Numbered from the stretch's first letter, positions 8,860-18,037 are shown. The stretch is 53,170 nucleotides of DNA from an uncultured Oscillatoriales cyanobacterium (GCA_903893625.1 CAITND010000232.1:1-53170); one strand, 5' to 3'. The notes: a model not told the origin generated them from the sequence alone. Numbers and translations are program-made.

Positions 8860-8957
8860 ACATAATTCAAGTATATTAACCGTTAATTATAGCAGTCATG
8901 GAAATACGAGGATTAACATAGACTGATGCAGCAAACCTAGACTGTAAAATCTTTTCC

Positions 8958-8978
8958 CCCTGTTCCCTGTTCCCTGTT
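8958..8978. repeat. three CCCTGTT heptamers
   Basis: Three exact CCCTGTT copies lie just downstream of the stop codon of the 8984 gene (reverse strand). This is a short heptamer array of the cyanobacterial kind. Confidence 0.85.
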
Positions 8979-8983
8979 CAATA

Positions 8984-9586
8984 TTATAATAAACCAGAAT
9001 CAAGTAATCGTTGTTTGACTTCATCCTTGAGAACAGCCGTTTTTTTCTTCTCCCCTTGAATACTTTGAGAAATTCCTAATGCTTTTGCTAAGGATTTAGT
9101 TCGATCTAAGGTTAAACGATTAATATCCTCTAATTGAGTAATGGCAAAAGACTGTAATAATTTGATAACTCGCTGGCGATTTTCGGGTCTTTGTCGAGAA
9201 GGAACTGGTAAAGATTGGGGTGGGGTTTCTGTTAAAATAGAAGGATTTTGTACAACTTCAACCGTTAGTATTGTCAACGGTTTTTCCTCAACAATATGGG
9301 GTGGTTCTAAAGTGAGGGGAATTTCTGCTTCAGCTAGGGGAAGAATCACGACAGGTTCAACCTCCACCACAACTTCAGCGATCTCCTCTGAAATTGTCAC
9401 AATAACGGGTTCCTCTGGGAGAGGAGAGGGAGAAGGTGTTGGGGATGAGTCAGATTTCCAATAGGCTTTCCAGAGTTCGCTGGCGCAGATCGAGGGATAC
9501 ATCATCGACCACCAAACCAGTCGGGAATAAACAACAGGTAAGGTATAGGAAGCCTTTAACCAGGGTAGGGAATAATTGCTAAACAT
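8984..9586 (-). CDS. unrecognised protein with Pro/Glu/Val-rich middle
   Basis: I do not recognise this 200-residue protein. It starts with an aromatic, moderately hydrophobic segment (residues 1-45, including LVWWSMMYPSICASELW). Residues about 48-130 are a low-complexity region rich in Pro, Glu and Val. It ends in a compact basic, helical domain (about 130-200) containing RVIKLLQSFAITQLEDINRL and KDEVKQRLLDSGLL. The C-terminal part could be a small nucleic-acid-binding or protein-binding helical module; that is a guess. ATG at 9586. It stands alone between the Dnd block and the MazG-like gene. Confidence 0.6.
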   Translation of the reverse strand: MFSNYSLPWLKASYTLPVVYSRLVWWSMMYPSICASELWKAYWKSDSSPTPSPSPLPEEPVIVTISEEIAEVVVEVEPVVILPLAEAEIPLTLEPPHIVEEKPLTILTVEVVQNPSILTETPPQSLPVPSRQRPENRQRVIKLLQSFAITQLEDINRLTLDRTKSLAKALGISQSIQGEKKKTAVLKDEVKQRLLDSGLL

Positions 9587-9712
9587 TAACTGATCTTGAA
9601 TAGATTAAACTAGAAGTTTTCAAGCAGGAATAGGGAACAGCTTAACAGCTTAACTGGGAATAGCAAGAACATCCTTTACTTTAACATACTATCTCCTGAA
9701 TAGTCTTAAAAT

Positions 9713-10042
9713 TTAGGCGATCGCTTCCGTCCAGAGTAATTTAATTTTGTGTTCAAAGCCACCTTTTTCTGCCCGTTTATGATCTCGTTCTAATAAAATA
9801 CATTCATTTTCAATCCCATAACTTTCCATTAAGGCGTCTATCACCTCTAATAAATCGGCTAATTCATTGACTAATTCACGGTCAGAAGCTTGGGCAACTT
9901 CTTGAGCTTCTTCCAGAATTTTATCGCGCAAAGCTTGACGATATTCGGTTTCAGACAAGGTTGTAACATCACATTCATACCCTGATTTTTGAATCAGTTC
10001 GGGAATGCGATCGCGCACTAATTTGTTATATTCTCGCCGCAA
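9713..10042 (-). CDS. MazG-like nucleoside triphosphate pyrophosphohydrolase
   Basis: The 109-residue protein belongs to the all-alpha NTP pyrophosphohydrolase group related to phosphoribosyl-ATP pyrophosphatase and MazG, which removes pyrophosphate from non-canonical or excess nucleotides. The signature is KLVRDRIPELI near the N-terminus and the metal-binding helices KILEEAQEVAQA and ELADLLEVIDAL. The frame begins with TTG at 10042. This is supported by a good AGGAG nine bases upstream and by the fact that the conserved EYNKLVRDRIP follows at once. Substrate is unknown. It appears to be a single-gene unit. Confidence 0.85.
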   Translation of the reverse strand: MRREYNKLVRDRIPELIQKSGYECDVTTLSETEYRQALRDKILEEAQEVAQASDRELVNELADLLEVIDALMESYGIENECILLERDHKRAEKGGFEHKIKLLWTEAIA

Positions 10043-10417
10043 GGTATGATTCTCCTATGAAACATGAGGTTAAGTTGATCTTTTCAGCACCCCGACACCT
10101 ATTTAAACAATTTTAATCAATTTTTTGCTATTGTTTGCTAGTCTAACAATAGTTTGAATCTAATGTAAACTGCATAAAATGTCAGAGAGACAAGTCAAAA
10201 AAGAAATGGCAGCCATCGGTTTAAAATGCTTAGAAACCCAATCTTTTTTACCCCAACAACACTTTCTAGTCTTTGAAAAACCTTAACCCTTGACCCACTT
10301 TGGAGAAAATTTTGCGCTTAGGCGACTGAATAATGGTAAGGTAACAATATCTGTGTATTTTCACAACCTCCGGGGCAATCCTCCCCCTGTTAAATTAAAA
10401 TTGATATTGAATTGATT
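10043..10417. other. 375-bp gap upstream of gltX
   Basis: This gap holds the divergent upstream regions of the MazG-like gene and gltX. The only coding trace is a 35-codon fragment at 10179-10286 (listed separately). No RNA gene or clear terminator is seen. The last 100 bases before gltX are presumably its promoter and leader, but no convincing -10/-35 pair can be named. Confidence 0.6.
10179..10286 (+). pseudogene. possible C-terminal remnant of a class I methyltransferase
   Basis: An ATG-to-stop frame of 35 codons ends in FLPQQHFLVFEKP. This resembles the very C-terminus of many cyanobacterial SAM-dependent methyltransferases, which end in a similar LPrQyFLVFeK strand. An in-frame stop at 10161-10163 blocks extension upstream, so only the tail survives. 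It may be the relic of a deleted gene, or a chance ORF. Confidence 0.4.
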
Positions 10418-11866
10418 ATGGCTGTTAGAGTTCGTCTTGCCCCAAGTCCAACCGGAAATTTACATATAGGAACTGCCAGAACTGCTGTATTTAACTGGTT
10501 ATTTGCCCGTAACCAAGGTGGCACCTTTATCCTGCGGGTTGAAGATACCGACTTAGAACGGTCTCGCCCTGAATATACTGAAAACATTTTAGCCGGGTTA
10601 ACCTGGTTAGGCTTAACCTGGGATGAAGGGCCGTTTTATCAATCCGATCGTTTAGAGTTGTATGGTCAAAATATCCAAACCTTACTGGAGAAAGGGTTAG
10701 CCTATCGCTGCTATTGTACCCCAGAAGAATTAGACGCGATGCGAGAAGCCCAAAAAGCCAACAATCAAGCCCCTCGCTATGATAACCGCCATCGCCATCT
10801 TACTCCCGAACAGCAAGCTGCTTTTGAAGCCGAAGGTCGTCAAGCTGTAATTCGCTTCAAAATAGAGGATGATCGAGAAATTAGTTGGACGGATTTAGTT
10901 CGCGGAAAAGTCACTTGGAAAGGCAGTGATTTAGGCGGTGATATGGTGATTTCCAGAGCTTCCGGTGAGGGTAAAATTGGGCAACCGCTTTATAATTTTG
11001 TGGTGGTTGTAGATGATATTGATATGAAAATTACCCAGGTGATTCGGGGTGAAGATCATATTTCTAATACGCCTAAACAAATTTTGCTCTATGAAGCGTT
11101 AAATGCTGCTATTCCTGAATTTGGTCATACGCCGTTAATTCTAAATGCCGAGGGTCGCAAATTATCAAAACGAGATGGTGTCACCTCGATTTCTGATTTT
11201 AAAACTATGGGATATACCCCAGAAGCTTTAGCCAATTATATGACCCTATTGGGTTGGACTCCTCCCGATGCCACTCAAGAATTATTTACCTTAGAAGAAG
11301 CCGCCAAACACTTTAGTTTTGAACGGGTAAATAAAGCCGGGGCAAAATTTGACTGGGATAAATTAAATTGGATTAATAGCCAATATCTTCATAAAATGCC
11401 AATACCCGAATTAATGGCATTATTAATCCCCTATTGGCAAGAAGCGGGTTATGAATTTGACCCGAATTCAGATCGCGCTTGGTTAGAGCAGCTTACGGCA
11501 TTAATCGGCCCTAGTTTAACAACTCTTAAAGATGCGGTGGAAATGAGCCGATTATTTTCCACCCCAAGGGTTGAGTTAGACGCAGAAGCAAAAACTCAAT
11601 TAGAACAGGAAAATGCGATCGCAATTGTGCAGGCAATTCAGGATAAAATAACCCAACAACGGGATCAACCCTTAACATCGGATGCTGCGAAAGCAATGAT
11701 TAATAGTGCGATGAAAGAAACAAACGTCAAAAAAGGCTTAGTAATGCGATCGCTCAGAGCAGCTTTGATGGGAACAATGCACGGCCCAGATTTAATCGAA
11801 TCTTGGTTATTGTTCCATCAAAAAGGGATTGATTTAATTCGTTTTCAAACTGTTTTACCGGGTTAA
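10418..11866 (+). CDS. gltX: glutamyl-tRNA synthetase
   Basis: This class I synthetase charges tRNA(Glu). In cyanobacteria that tRNA also feeds tetrapyrrole synthesis through glutamyl-tRNA reductase. The 482-residue protein begins [18 protein letters not shown], which holds the HIGH-type motif, and has the KMSKS-type motif KLSKRDG near residue 250. The C-terminal anticodon-binding region is complete. The frame also opens at a TTG six bases upstream, but the ATG at 10418 gives the conserved N-terminus. It is followed after 20 bp by a CAAD gene and then a small exported protein, a likely co-transcribed set. This GluRS has no appended CAAD domain. Confidence 0.97.
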   Translation: MAVRVRLAPSPTGNLHIGTARTAVFNWLFARNQGGTFILRVEDTDLERSRPEYTENILAGLTWLGLTWDEGPFYQSDRLELYGQNIQTLLEKGLAYRCYCTPEELDAMREAQKANNQAPRYDNRHRHLTPEQQAAFEAEGRQAVIRFKIEDDREISWTDLVRGKVTWKGSDLGGDMVISRASGEGKIGQPLYNFVVVVDDIDMKITQVIRGEDHISNTPKQILLYEALNAAIPEFGHTPLILNAEGRKLSKRDGVTSISDFKTMGYTPEALANYMTLLGWTPPDATQELFTLEEAAKHFSFERVNKAGAKFDWDKLNWINSQYLHKMPIPELMALLIPYWQEAGYEFDPNSDRAWLEQLTALIGPSLTTLKDAVEMSRLFSTPRVELDAEAKTQLEQENAIAIVQAIQDKITQQRDQPLTSDAAKAMINSAMKETNVKKGLVMRSLRAALMGTMHGPDLIESWLLFHQKGIDLIRFQTVLPG

Positions 11867-11886
11867 TATTTAACGAGGCAGATATC

Positions 11887-12858
11887 ATGTCAAATTCTCC
11901 CAGATCTCGCAAATCATCCGATGTCAAGGGCAATTCTTCCCAATCTAAAAAATCTAAGCCTACAGTTGATCCGACGCCCGCCCAAGCATCTGAGGCAGAA
12001 ACGGGAGTTGATTCCCCCCTATCCCTATCTTCTGAGTCCCCAACGGTTGAAACTCCCGTTGAGGAGTCTGTAACCCCGACGGAACCGATAACGGATGAAG
12101 CAATTGTAGAACAGGTTCTTGAAGAATTACCCCCGGTGGAAGAACCGACACCGGAATCTGTGGCGGAGGAAACCCCAGTTGTAGAAGAACCGACACCCGA
12201 ACCTGTAACGGATCAAGCCGTGATCGAACAAGTTCTGGATGAGTGGCTTCCAGTGGAAGAACCGACACCCGAACTTGTCGTTGAGGAACCTGTGGCTGTG
12301 GAAGAACCGACACCTGAACCTATCGTTGAGGAACCTGTGGCGACAGAAGCAGTCGTGGAACAGGTTGTTGAAGAATTACCTCCTATCCTTGAACCGGAAC
12401 TTGTTGAAGTGCAACCGGAATGGGTTAATACTTCAGCAACAGAAATTTTATTCAATGCTGAACCGATAACTACGAGTACAAGTAAAGTTGAAGTAGTGAT
12501 TGATTCTCCAACAACTTTCTCCTATGATTCTATTAACCAATCCTTACATCCTATGAAAGAAGAAGTTCTCGCGTTTTTATCTCAACTCCCTGAAAATTTA
12601 GGGAGTTTCTTTAAGGAATACAAGCGTCCTTTAACCACAGTCGGTTTAATTATTGCTTTCTTAATTACCTTCAAAATTTTAGTGGGATTAGTAGAAATCA
12701 TTAATGAAATTCCTCTAATTAAACCCACATTTGAAACCGTTGGTTTAGGATATTCAGCTTGGTTTATTTATCGTTATCTCCTGAAAGCGGGTAATCGCAA
12801 GGAACTCAGCGCAGATTTTGATACCCTAAAAGAAGAAATTCTGGGTAAAAAGTCATAA
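11887..12858 (+). CDS. standalone CAAD-domain membrane protein
   Basis: The C-terminal 100 residues (about 223-323) match the cyanobacterial aminoacyl-tRNA synthetase appended domain (CAAD, related to the CURT1 thylakoid-curvature family). They comprise an amphipathic helix, two hydrophobic helices (GLIIAFLITFKILVGLV and PTFETVGLGYSAWFIYRYLL) and a second amphipathic helix. CAAD domains anchor some cyanobacterial synthetases to thylakoids. Here the domain is a separate protein directly after gltX. Residues about 30-180 are a disordered acidic region with EEPTPEP-type repeats coded by imperfect DNA repeats at about 12100-12360. ATG at 11887 follows a GAGG ribosome-binding site. Confidence 0.82.
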   Translation: MSNSPRSRKSSDVKGNSSQSKKSKPTVDPTPAQASEAETGVDSPLSLSSESPTVETPVEESVTPTEPITDEAIVEQVLEELPPVEEPTPESVAEETPVVEEPTPEPVTDQAVIEQVLDEWLPVEEPTPELVVEEPVAVEEPTPEPIVEEPVATEAVVEQVVEELPPILEPELVEVQPEWVNTSATEILFNAEPITTSTSKVEVVIDSPTTFSYDSINQSLHPMKEEVLAFLSQLPENLGSFFKEYKRPLTTVGLIIAFLITFKILVGLVEIINEIPLIKPTFETVGLGYSAWFIYRYLLKAGNRKELSADFDTLKEEILGKKS

Positions 12859-12875
12859 ATACAACAGTTCCAACA

Positions 12876-13370
12876 ATGACTAATGCAACTTTAAAACATT
12901 TAGCATTGGGCGTTGTGATCATGACGGTTGGGTTATTACTGCCTCGTTCAGTTCAAGCTCAACCGTTGAACGCATCCACCCCCATGTTTGAAAATATTAC
13001 CCTCAGTCCTCAGTTTAGCCCCAACCCGCTATTAATTCGCGGATTAAGTGGGGGGCCAACTTTAGCCAAAGATACCGCAGGGCGAGAAGACACTCAAACG
13101 GGGACTTGTATGGGTTATGTCGATCAACAACCCGATCATACGTTGATTTTAACCAGTTTTTTTGATTATTTAAAACTCCAAGTCCAAAGTAGTGAAGATA
13201 CTGTTTTAGTCATTCGTGGGCCGGGAGGAAGTTGGTGTAGTGATGATTCTAAAGATATGAATCCCAGTATTGAAGGTCAATGGTTATCGGGAAAATATGA
13301 AATTTGGGTGGGGTCTTATAAACCCAATACTTATCACCCCTATGTGATTTCAATTACTGATAAACAATAG
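12876..13370 (+). CDS. small exported protein of unknown function
   Basis: The 164-residue product starts with a clear signal peptide: MTNATLKHLALGVVIMTVG, then LLLPRSVQAQ with likely cleavage after VQA. The mature part has two cysteines (TGTCMGYVD and GSWCSDD) that could form a disulfide. It has a GPGGSWC-D-D motif and a beta-rich pattern ending KYEIWVGSYKPNTYHPYVISITD. Cyanobacterial homologues are usually left unnamed. It starts 17 bp after the CAAD gene and probably shares its transcript. A periplasmic or thylakoid-lumen location is inferred from the signal peptide. Confidence 0.75.
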   Translation: MTNATLKHLALGVVIMTVGLLLPRSVQAQPLNASTPMFENITLSPQFSPNPLLIRGLSGGPTLAKDTAGREDTQTGTCMGYVDQQPDHTLILTSFFDYLKLQVQSSEDTVLVIRGPGGSWCSDDSKDMNPSIEGQWLSGKYEIWVGSYKPNTYHPYVISITDKQ

Positions 13371-13402
13371 TTAGTTTATAAATAATCAGGAGGGATGAAA
13401 AG

Positions 13403-13765
13403 ATGTCACAAATTACCTTAAATCTTCCCGACGACTTAGTTGTACGTCTTCGCTGTTTTGAAGCACAATTGCCCCAAATTTTTGAGCTAGGGTTGCGGGA
13501 ATTAAACGCCAGTTCTCAAAAAGGATTAACCGGAGTCGCAGACCTTTTGGAATTTTTAGCTTCTTTACCTTCTCCTGAAGAAATCTTAGCTTTGCGTCCT
13601 TCTGAACCCCTACAACATCAAATTAACAGTTTACTCGAAAAAAATCGCACTGGCGAGCTAATTACAGAAGAAAAACAACAGTGGGAACAATACGAATATT
13701 TAGAACATTTAGTGCGTCTAGCTAAAGCTAAAGCCTATCTCAAACTGAAACAAGTCCAGCCTTAA
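13403..13765 (+). CDS. small protein paired with the HNH gene
   Basis: This 120-residue protein begins MSQITLNLPDDLVVRLRCFE. That is a beta-strand plus helix like the N-terminus of ribbon-helix-helix or antitoxin-type proteins; the rest is helical and charged. ATG at 13403 follows a strong GGAGGG ribosome-binding site. It is separated by only three bases from the HNH gene, so the two are probably translated together. Antitoxin or accessory function is suggested by the pairing only; it is not a recognised named family. Confidence 0.65.
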   Translation: MSQITLNLPDDLVVRLRCFEAQLPQIFELGLRELNASSQKGLTGVADLLEFLASLPSPEEILALRPSEPLQHQINSLLEKNRTGELITEEKQQWEQYEYLEHLVRLAKAKAYLKLKQVQP

Positions 13766-13768
13766 AAT

Positions 13769-14179
13769 ATGAGCAAAACCCATATTTCTTCAGGTCTACG
13801 GCGTTTAGTAAGGAAACGATCTAGCGGGTGTTGTGAATATTGTTTAATTCCAGAAATTGCTACTTTTTCTCTGCATGAAATTGATCATATTATTGCGGAA
13901 AAACATGGAGGCTTAACGGAAGCTGATAACTTAGCATTATCTTGTACTTTATGCAATCAATATAAAGGAACTGATTTAACATCGATAGACCCTGATACTG
14001 GAGAGATTGTCTCTCTTTATCATCCTCGTTTAGATCGTTGGTTAGAACATTTCTCATTTAGGGATGCTGAAATTATCCCTTTAACTTCCAAAGGCAGAGT
14101 AACGGTTCGACTTCTGCAATTCAACCGTTCTGAACGTATTGAAGAACGTCAACTGTTGAGAGAAGCTGGACTTTCATAA
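13769..14179 (+). CDS. HNH endonuclease domain protein
   Basis: The 136-residue protein has a zinc-ribbon HNH layout: CEYC near residue 23, the H-x-x-D-H core HEIDHIIAEKHGG, an Asn in TEADNLAL, and a second CTLC pair. These are the residues expected for a beta-beta-alpha-metal nuclease. ATG at 13769, three bases after the upstream gene. This stand-alone HNH type is common in cyanobacterial genomes with no defined target. DNA cleavage is plausible but the biological role is unknown. Confidence 0.82.
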   Translation: MSKTHISSGLRRLVRKRSSGCCEYCLIPEIATFSLHEIDHIIAEKHGGLTEADNLALSCTLCNQYKGTDLTSIDPDTGEIVSLYHPRLDRWLEHFSFRDAEIIPLTSKGRVTVRLLQFNRSERIEERQLLREAGLS

Positions 14180-14194
14180 TAATATATTTAATGC

Positions 14195-14842
14195 TTATTT
14201 TTGTTGATTTTTTTCTCTAACCCAACGTCTAAAGGCTTTTAACGTTGCTGTTTCTCCGTCTATTAAACTTTGACGAATATATTGGGGAATGATTTCTAAA
14301 GGGAGCCAAGGAAAATGTAAACTTTGAGTTGATTTCTGATAAAATTCAATGGTTTTATCTAAAATAAAAACCTCTAATTTGTGACCATTATAACGCCATA
14401 GTTCAGGAATACCAAAAGCAGCATAAATCGGTTTTTTATCTAAAGAACTGCTAGTTATATCAATTTCTAATACTAAATCAGGAGGTGGGTCTGATTCTAA
14501 ATTAATATTCTGTTTATGTCTAACTAAAGATTCATTTTCTAAATAATAACAAGAATCCGGTTCTGCACCTTTTAATAATTCTTCTCGTTTTAACGTTAAA
14601 GACCCAAATCTTTTAATATTTAAGTTTAATTCATCTGCAATCACACCAATTAAACACTCAATAAACCGATTATTATTTTCATGTTCTCCCAATGGAGTCA
14701 TAATCTCTAATACTCCCTGATCATAATATAAACGAGCGGCACGATTATCTCCCAAATCGTTTAATAAATTAATAAATGTTTGCCAACTCACCTGTTTTAA
14801 AAGGGTGCGTTGTTCGCGTAAACTTATTGTTGCTGTTGTCAT
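14195..14842 (-). CDS. Uma2 family (DUF820) nuclease-fold protein, tandem copy 2
   Basis: The Uma2/DUF820 family has a PD-(D/E)XK restriction-endonuclease-like fold and is greatly expanded in cyanobacteria. The 215-residue product shows the family core PPDLVLEIDITSSSLDKK, where the Asp, Glu and Lys form the putative active site, plus GEHENNNRFIECLIG upstream. ATG at 14842. It follows a near-identical gene by 19 bp on the same strand; the two proteins are alike over almost their whole length. Function in vivo is not established for the family. Confidence 0.88.
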   Translation of the reverse strand: MTTATISLREQRTLLKQVSWQTFINLLNDLGDNRAARLYYDQGVLEIMTPLGEHENNNRFIECLIGVIADELNLNIKRFGSLTLKREELLKGAEPDSCYYLENESLVRHKQNINLESDPPPDLVLEIDITSSSLDKKPIYAAFGIPELWRYNGHKLEVFILDKTIEFYQKSTQSLHFPWLPLEIIPQYIRQSLIDGETATLKAFRRWVREKNQQK

Positions 14843-14861
14843 AGCGGTTAACCTTACCTAT

Positions 14862-15503
14862 TCAAGCCATTAACTGTCTAACCCAGGTTCTAAAATCTTT
14901 TAACGTGGCGGTTTCGCCATCAATTAAACTTTGACGAATATATTGAGGAATAATTTCTAAAGGTAGCCAAGGAAAATGTAAACTTTGAGTTGATTTCTGA
15001 TAAGATTCAATGGTTTTATCTAAAATAAAAACTTCTAATTGTCTACCATCATAACGCCAGAGTTCACCAACACCAAAAGCTGCATAAATTGGACGTTTAT
15101 CTAAAGAACTGCTGGTAATATCAATTTCTAATACTAAATCAGGAGGCGGATCTGATTCTAAATCAATATTCTGTTTATGTCTAACTAATGGTTCATTTTC
15201 CAAATAATAACACGAATCGGGTTCTGCACCTTTTAATAGGTTTTCTCGTTTTAACGTTAAAGACCCCATTTTTTTGAGATTCAGATTTAATTCATCTGCT
15301 ATTGCTCGAACTAAATCATCAATAAACCGATTGTTATTCTCATGTTCTCCCAATGGAGTCATAATCTCTAATACCCCATGATCATAATATAAACGAACAG
15401 CACGATTATCTCCTAAATCAGTTAATAAATTAATAAATGTTTGCCAACTGACTTGATTTAAAACCGTGCGTTGTTCGCTTAAACTTATTGTTGCTGTAGT
15501 CAT
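14862..15503 (-). CDS. Uma2 family (DUF820) nuclease-fold protein, tandem copy 1
   Basis: A 213-residue paralogue of the next gene, with the same start MTTATISL, the same PPDLVLEIDITSSSLDK core and the same C-terminal DGETATLK region. Differences are mostly conservative, which points to a recent tandem duplication. ATG at 15503. Both copies look intact. It lies downstream of a PD-(D/E)XK-like gene of another family on the same strand (41 bp gap). Confidence 0.88.
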   Translation of the reverse strand: MTTATISLSEQRTVLNQVSWQTFINLLTDLGDNRAVRLYYDHGVLEIMTPLGEHENNNRFIDDLVRAIADELNLNLKKMGSLTLKRENLLKGAEPDSCYYLENEPLVRHKQNIDLESDPPPDLVLEIDITSSSLDKRPIYAAFGVGELWRYDGRQLEVFILDKTIESYQKSTQSLHFPWLPLEIIPQYIRQSLIDGETATLKDFRTWVRQLMA

Positions 15504-15544
15504 AGTGAGTTTACCTCCATCAATTTAGTATAACCATAAATCAA

Positions 15545-16159
15545 TTATTCCGCAAGGGTAGAAGTTTTAATGGCATGAATAAAAATTCCTAAAATTTTGT
15601 TTAAGTCATTAATATAATAATCAAGACGATCAATTTTTAAACAATTTTCTTCTAATTTTAAAAATTTCCAATCTGTTCCTGTTGTCACTGATCCATATAT
15701 AGTTTTAATCGAATTATTGTCTTGTTGATTTAAAATTTGAGCCGCTATCATTGCCGATGCACATTGAGCTAAACCAGATTTAATATTGTCATTTTTAGCT
15801 TCTATAATGGTTATAATAGGTGCGTTAATTGTGATTTGTTGAGGAGAAAGAGTTAAAATAAAATCACAATATCCATTTAATCCTTGACTGGAATCAACAT
15901 TAAATTCTGTACCAGAAAATAAACTAATAGTTTGATTTAATTGCCTCCTAACTTCTAACAAAATTGGCATAATTAACAATTCAGAACGGGCTTTTTCGGT
16001 GCTAATAGCGATCGCTAATGGTAAATTTTCTGCAATAATCGTTTGCAGTAAGTTGGTAGGAGTAACAGCATTAATATCCGTAAACAAATCAACTTGATCT
16101 TCAATTTTAAGATTAAATTGTTTTTGCAACTGTTTTAAAGTAAAATCATTGTAAGCCAT
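15545..16159 (-). CDS. PD-(D/E)XK-like protein, paralogue of the gene at 39762
   Basis: I do not know a named family for this 204-residue protein, but its motifs fit a restriction-endonuclease-like fold: TEKARSELLIMPILLEVRR, then GYCDFIL with an Asp, then IITIIEAKND with the E-x-K pair. A paralogue at 39762-40382 shares all of these and lies beside a DNA cytosine methyltransferase. The frame opens at TTG 16201, but ATG 16159 gives MAYNDFT, matching MSYSDFT of the paralogue, so that start is used. No methyltransferase lies next to this copy. Confidence 0.7.
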   Translation of the reverse strand: MAYNDFTLKQLQKQFNLKIEDQVDLFTDINAVTPTNLLQTIIAENLPLAIAISTEKARSELLIMPILLEVRRQLNQTISLFSGTEFNVDSSQGLNGYCDFILTLSPQQITINAPIITIIEAKNDNIKSGLAQCASAMIAAQILNQQDNNSIKTIYGSVTTGTDWKFLKLEENCLKIDRLDYYINDLNKILGIFIHAIKTSTLAE

Positions 16160-16301
16160 AGTCAACTCGATTAAATTGTTACCGGATTTCAACTCTAGCA
16201 AATTTTTAAGCAGCGTTCGCTGTCTCTCAGACGCTCTTTTATTATTTAATTTTCCCTACCTTCTCTCCATAAAAGAAAGAAGAATAGGGAATTTGCTAAA
16301 A

Positions 16302-17561
16302 TCAAGCTGTTAACTGTTGTAAGGCATTTTCAACTGCTTGTAAAGCCAGATTAACTTCCTCCTCCGTCACAATTAAAGGGGGCACAAAACGCAAGACTTT
16401 GGGGCCAGCCGGAACCAATAATAACCCGGCTTCCATTGCCACTTTTACAACCTCTGGAGAGGTTAATTCTACATCTTCTTTTAATTCCAAACCATTAATT
16501 AAACCCCAACCTCGGACTTCAGCAATTAAATCAGGATATTTTAGAGCAATTTCTGTTAATTTGCTGCGAAGTTGTTCACCCCGTTTCTGTACATTTTCCA
16601 GAATATTTTCTCGTTCTAAGGTTTGACAAACAGCCAACGCCACCGCACAAACAAAAGGATTTCCGCCAAAGGTAGACGCATGACTTCCCGGTTCAAAAAC
16701 ATCACAAAAACCTTTACACATCATCGCCCCAATGGGAATTCCACCGCCTAAACCCTTCGCCGAGGTAAAAATATCCGGCTCAATTCCTAAATTTTCATAA
16801 CCCCATAATTTACCACTGCGACCCACGCCAACTTGAACTTCATCTAATATTAAAAGAATGCCTTTTTGATCGCAAATTTGCCGAACTCGTTGAAAATATT
16901 TAATATCTCCAGGACGAACACCGCCTTCTCCTTGCAGTGCTTCTAACATAATAGCGGCCACCCGTCGCCCGTCTTTATCGACATCAGCAATTGTTGATTC
17001 TAAAGCATCAATATCATTATAAGGAACATAAACAAAACCTGGCACTAACGGACTAAAACCTTTTTGATATTTAGGTTGTCCAGTAGCAGTAATTGTGGCT
17101 AAAGTTCGACCATGAAAACTTGCATGGGCGGTAATAATAACCGGGTCTTCAATATTTAATTTTTCGTGGGCATATTTCCGGGCTAATTTAATCGCGCCTT
17201 CGTTTGCTTCCGCCCCAGAATTACAGAAAAATGCCTTATCTGCACAGGAATGATCTGTTAACCATTTGGCTAATTCTCCTTGCACTGGAATATAATATAA
17301 ATTAGAAACATGGTGCAGGGTTTTAATTTGCTTTGTCACCGCTTCAATTAACGCAGGGTGAGCGTGTCCCAGGGTACAAGTAGCAATTCCCGCGACAAAA
17401 TCTAAGTATTCTTTGCCATTCGTATCCCAAACGCGACACCCTTCTCCCCGTTCTAATGCTATGGGAAAACGGGCGTAGGTATTCATGACATGAGAATTAA
17501 AGTCATCAATACTAAAACTACTGGTAACAGGGGGTTCTTTGACTAAGGTTTCTGGACTCAC
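16302..17561 (-). CDS. argD: acetylornithine aminotransferase
   Basis: This PLP enzyme converts N-acetylglutamate semialdehyde to N-acetylornithine in arginine synthesis. The 419-residue product has the class III aminotransferase layout: CNSGAEANEGAIKLARK at about 113-129, the PLP-ring Asp in LILDEVQVG (D240), and the Schiff-base lysine in TSAKGLGGG (K269). The start is GTG at 17561 with AGGAG six bases upstream. Length is normal. It appears to be a single gene, as usual for the scattered arginine genes of cyanobacteria. Confidence 0.94.
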   Translation of the reverse strand: MSPETLVKEPPVTSSFSIDDFNSHVMNTYARFPIALERGEGCRVWDTNGKEYLDFVAGIATCTLGHAHPALIEAVTKQIKTLHHVSNLYYIPVQGELAKWLTDHSCADKAFFCNSGAEANEGAIKLARKYAHEKLNIEDPVIITAHASFHGRTLATITATGQPKYQKGFSPLVPGFVYVPYNDIDALESTIADVDKDGRRVAAIMLEALQGEGGVRPGDIKYFQRVRQICDQKGILLILDEVQVGVGRSGKLWGYENLGIEPDIFTSAKGLGGGIPIGAMMCKGFCDVFEPGSHASTFGGNPFVCAVALAVCQTLERENILENVQKRGEQLRSKLTEIALKYPDLIAEVRGWGLINGLELKEDVELTSPEVVKVAMEAGLLLVPAGPKVLRFVPPLIVTEEEVNLALQAVENALQQLTA

Positions 17562-17645
17562 AAATCACTCCTAAATTCGGTTGATGTTTGATTCTCAATT
17601 TTAGGCTAAAATTTTCGTTTTCGGGGGTTTTTTGTTACCAAATCT

Positions 17646-18020
17646 CTATAATTTATATTCTAAAGGTTGACAAAATTGATCAATTCCCGATTTCACAGCA
17701 TAAAGAACAACGGGAGTTATTAATAATGCCGGACATTCATTTTCTTCAATTAAAGCTTCTACCATCGATTTAATATTGCCTTGAATTAAGTTTTCTCGTA
17801 GGTCTTTATTACACAAACTTACGCGATATCGTTTCGCTAAACCATCTAACCAATTTTCGGAAGTATCGGGTAATTGTCCAACATGAATTGCCATTTCTAT
17901 TGTCGCATCTTCGAGATCTCCTTCACAATCTTCAATTCTATCTAAAGCTTCCAAAGCAACGGAATATTCAGCGAGTTGCGAGCGAAATTGAGCAATTTCT
18001 TGAGAAGTTAGAATTATCAT
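17646..18020 (-). CDS. conserved protein of unknown function downstream of ruvC
   Basis: A 124-residue acidic protein that I cannot assign. It is mostly helical, with an acidic stretch DRIEDCEGDLEDATIEMAI, a WLDGLAKRYR segment and a hydrophobic C-terminal helix ALLITPVVLYAVKSGID. ATG at 18020, only 17 bp after ruvC on the same strand, so the two are probably co-transcribed. No catalytic motif is evident. Confidence 0.7.
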   Translation of the reverse strand: MIILTSQEIAQFRSQLAEYSVALEALDRIEDCEGDLEDATIEMAIHVGQLPDTSENWLDGLAKRYRVSLCNKDLRENLIQGNIKSMVEALIEENECPALLITPVVLYAVKSGIDQFCQPLEYKL

Positions 18021-18037
18021 AAATAATCAGTTAAACT

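Noticed and set aside
9141-9464. 107-residue ORF on the + strand
   Set aside because: It is antisense to the Pro/Glu/Val-rich gene at 8984-9586, of low complexity (Ser/Thr/Gly) and has no ribosome-binding site; a shadow of the repeats.
11960-12469. Several ORFs opposite or overlapping the CAAD gene
   Set aside because: They mirror the repetitive EEPTPEP coding region and have no independent support.
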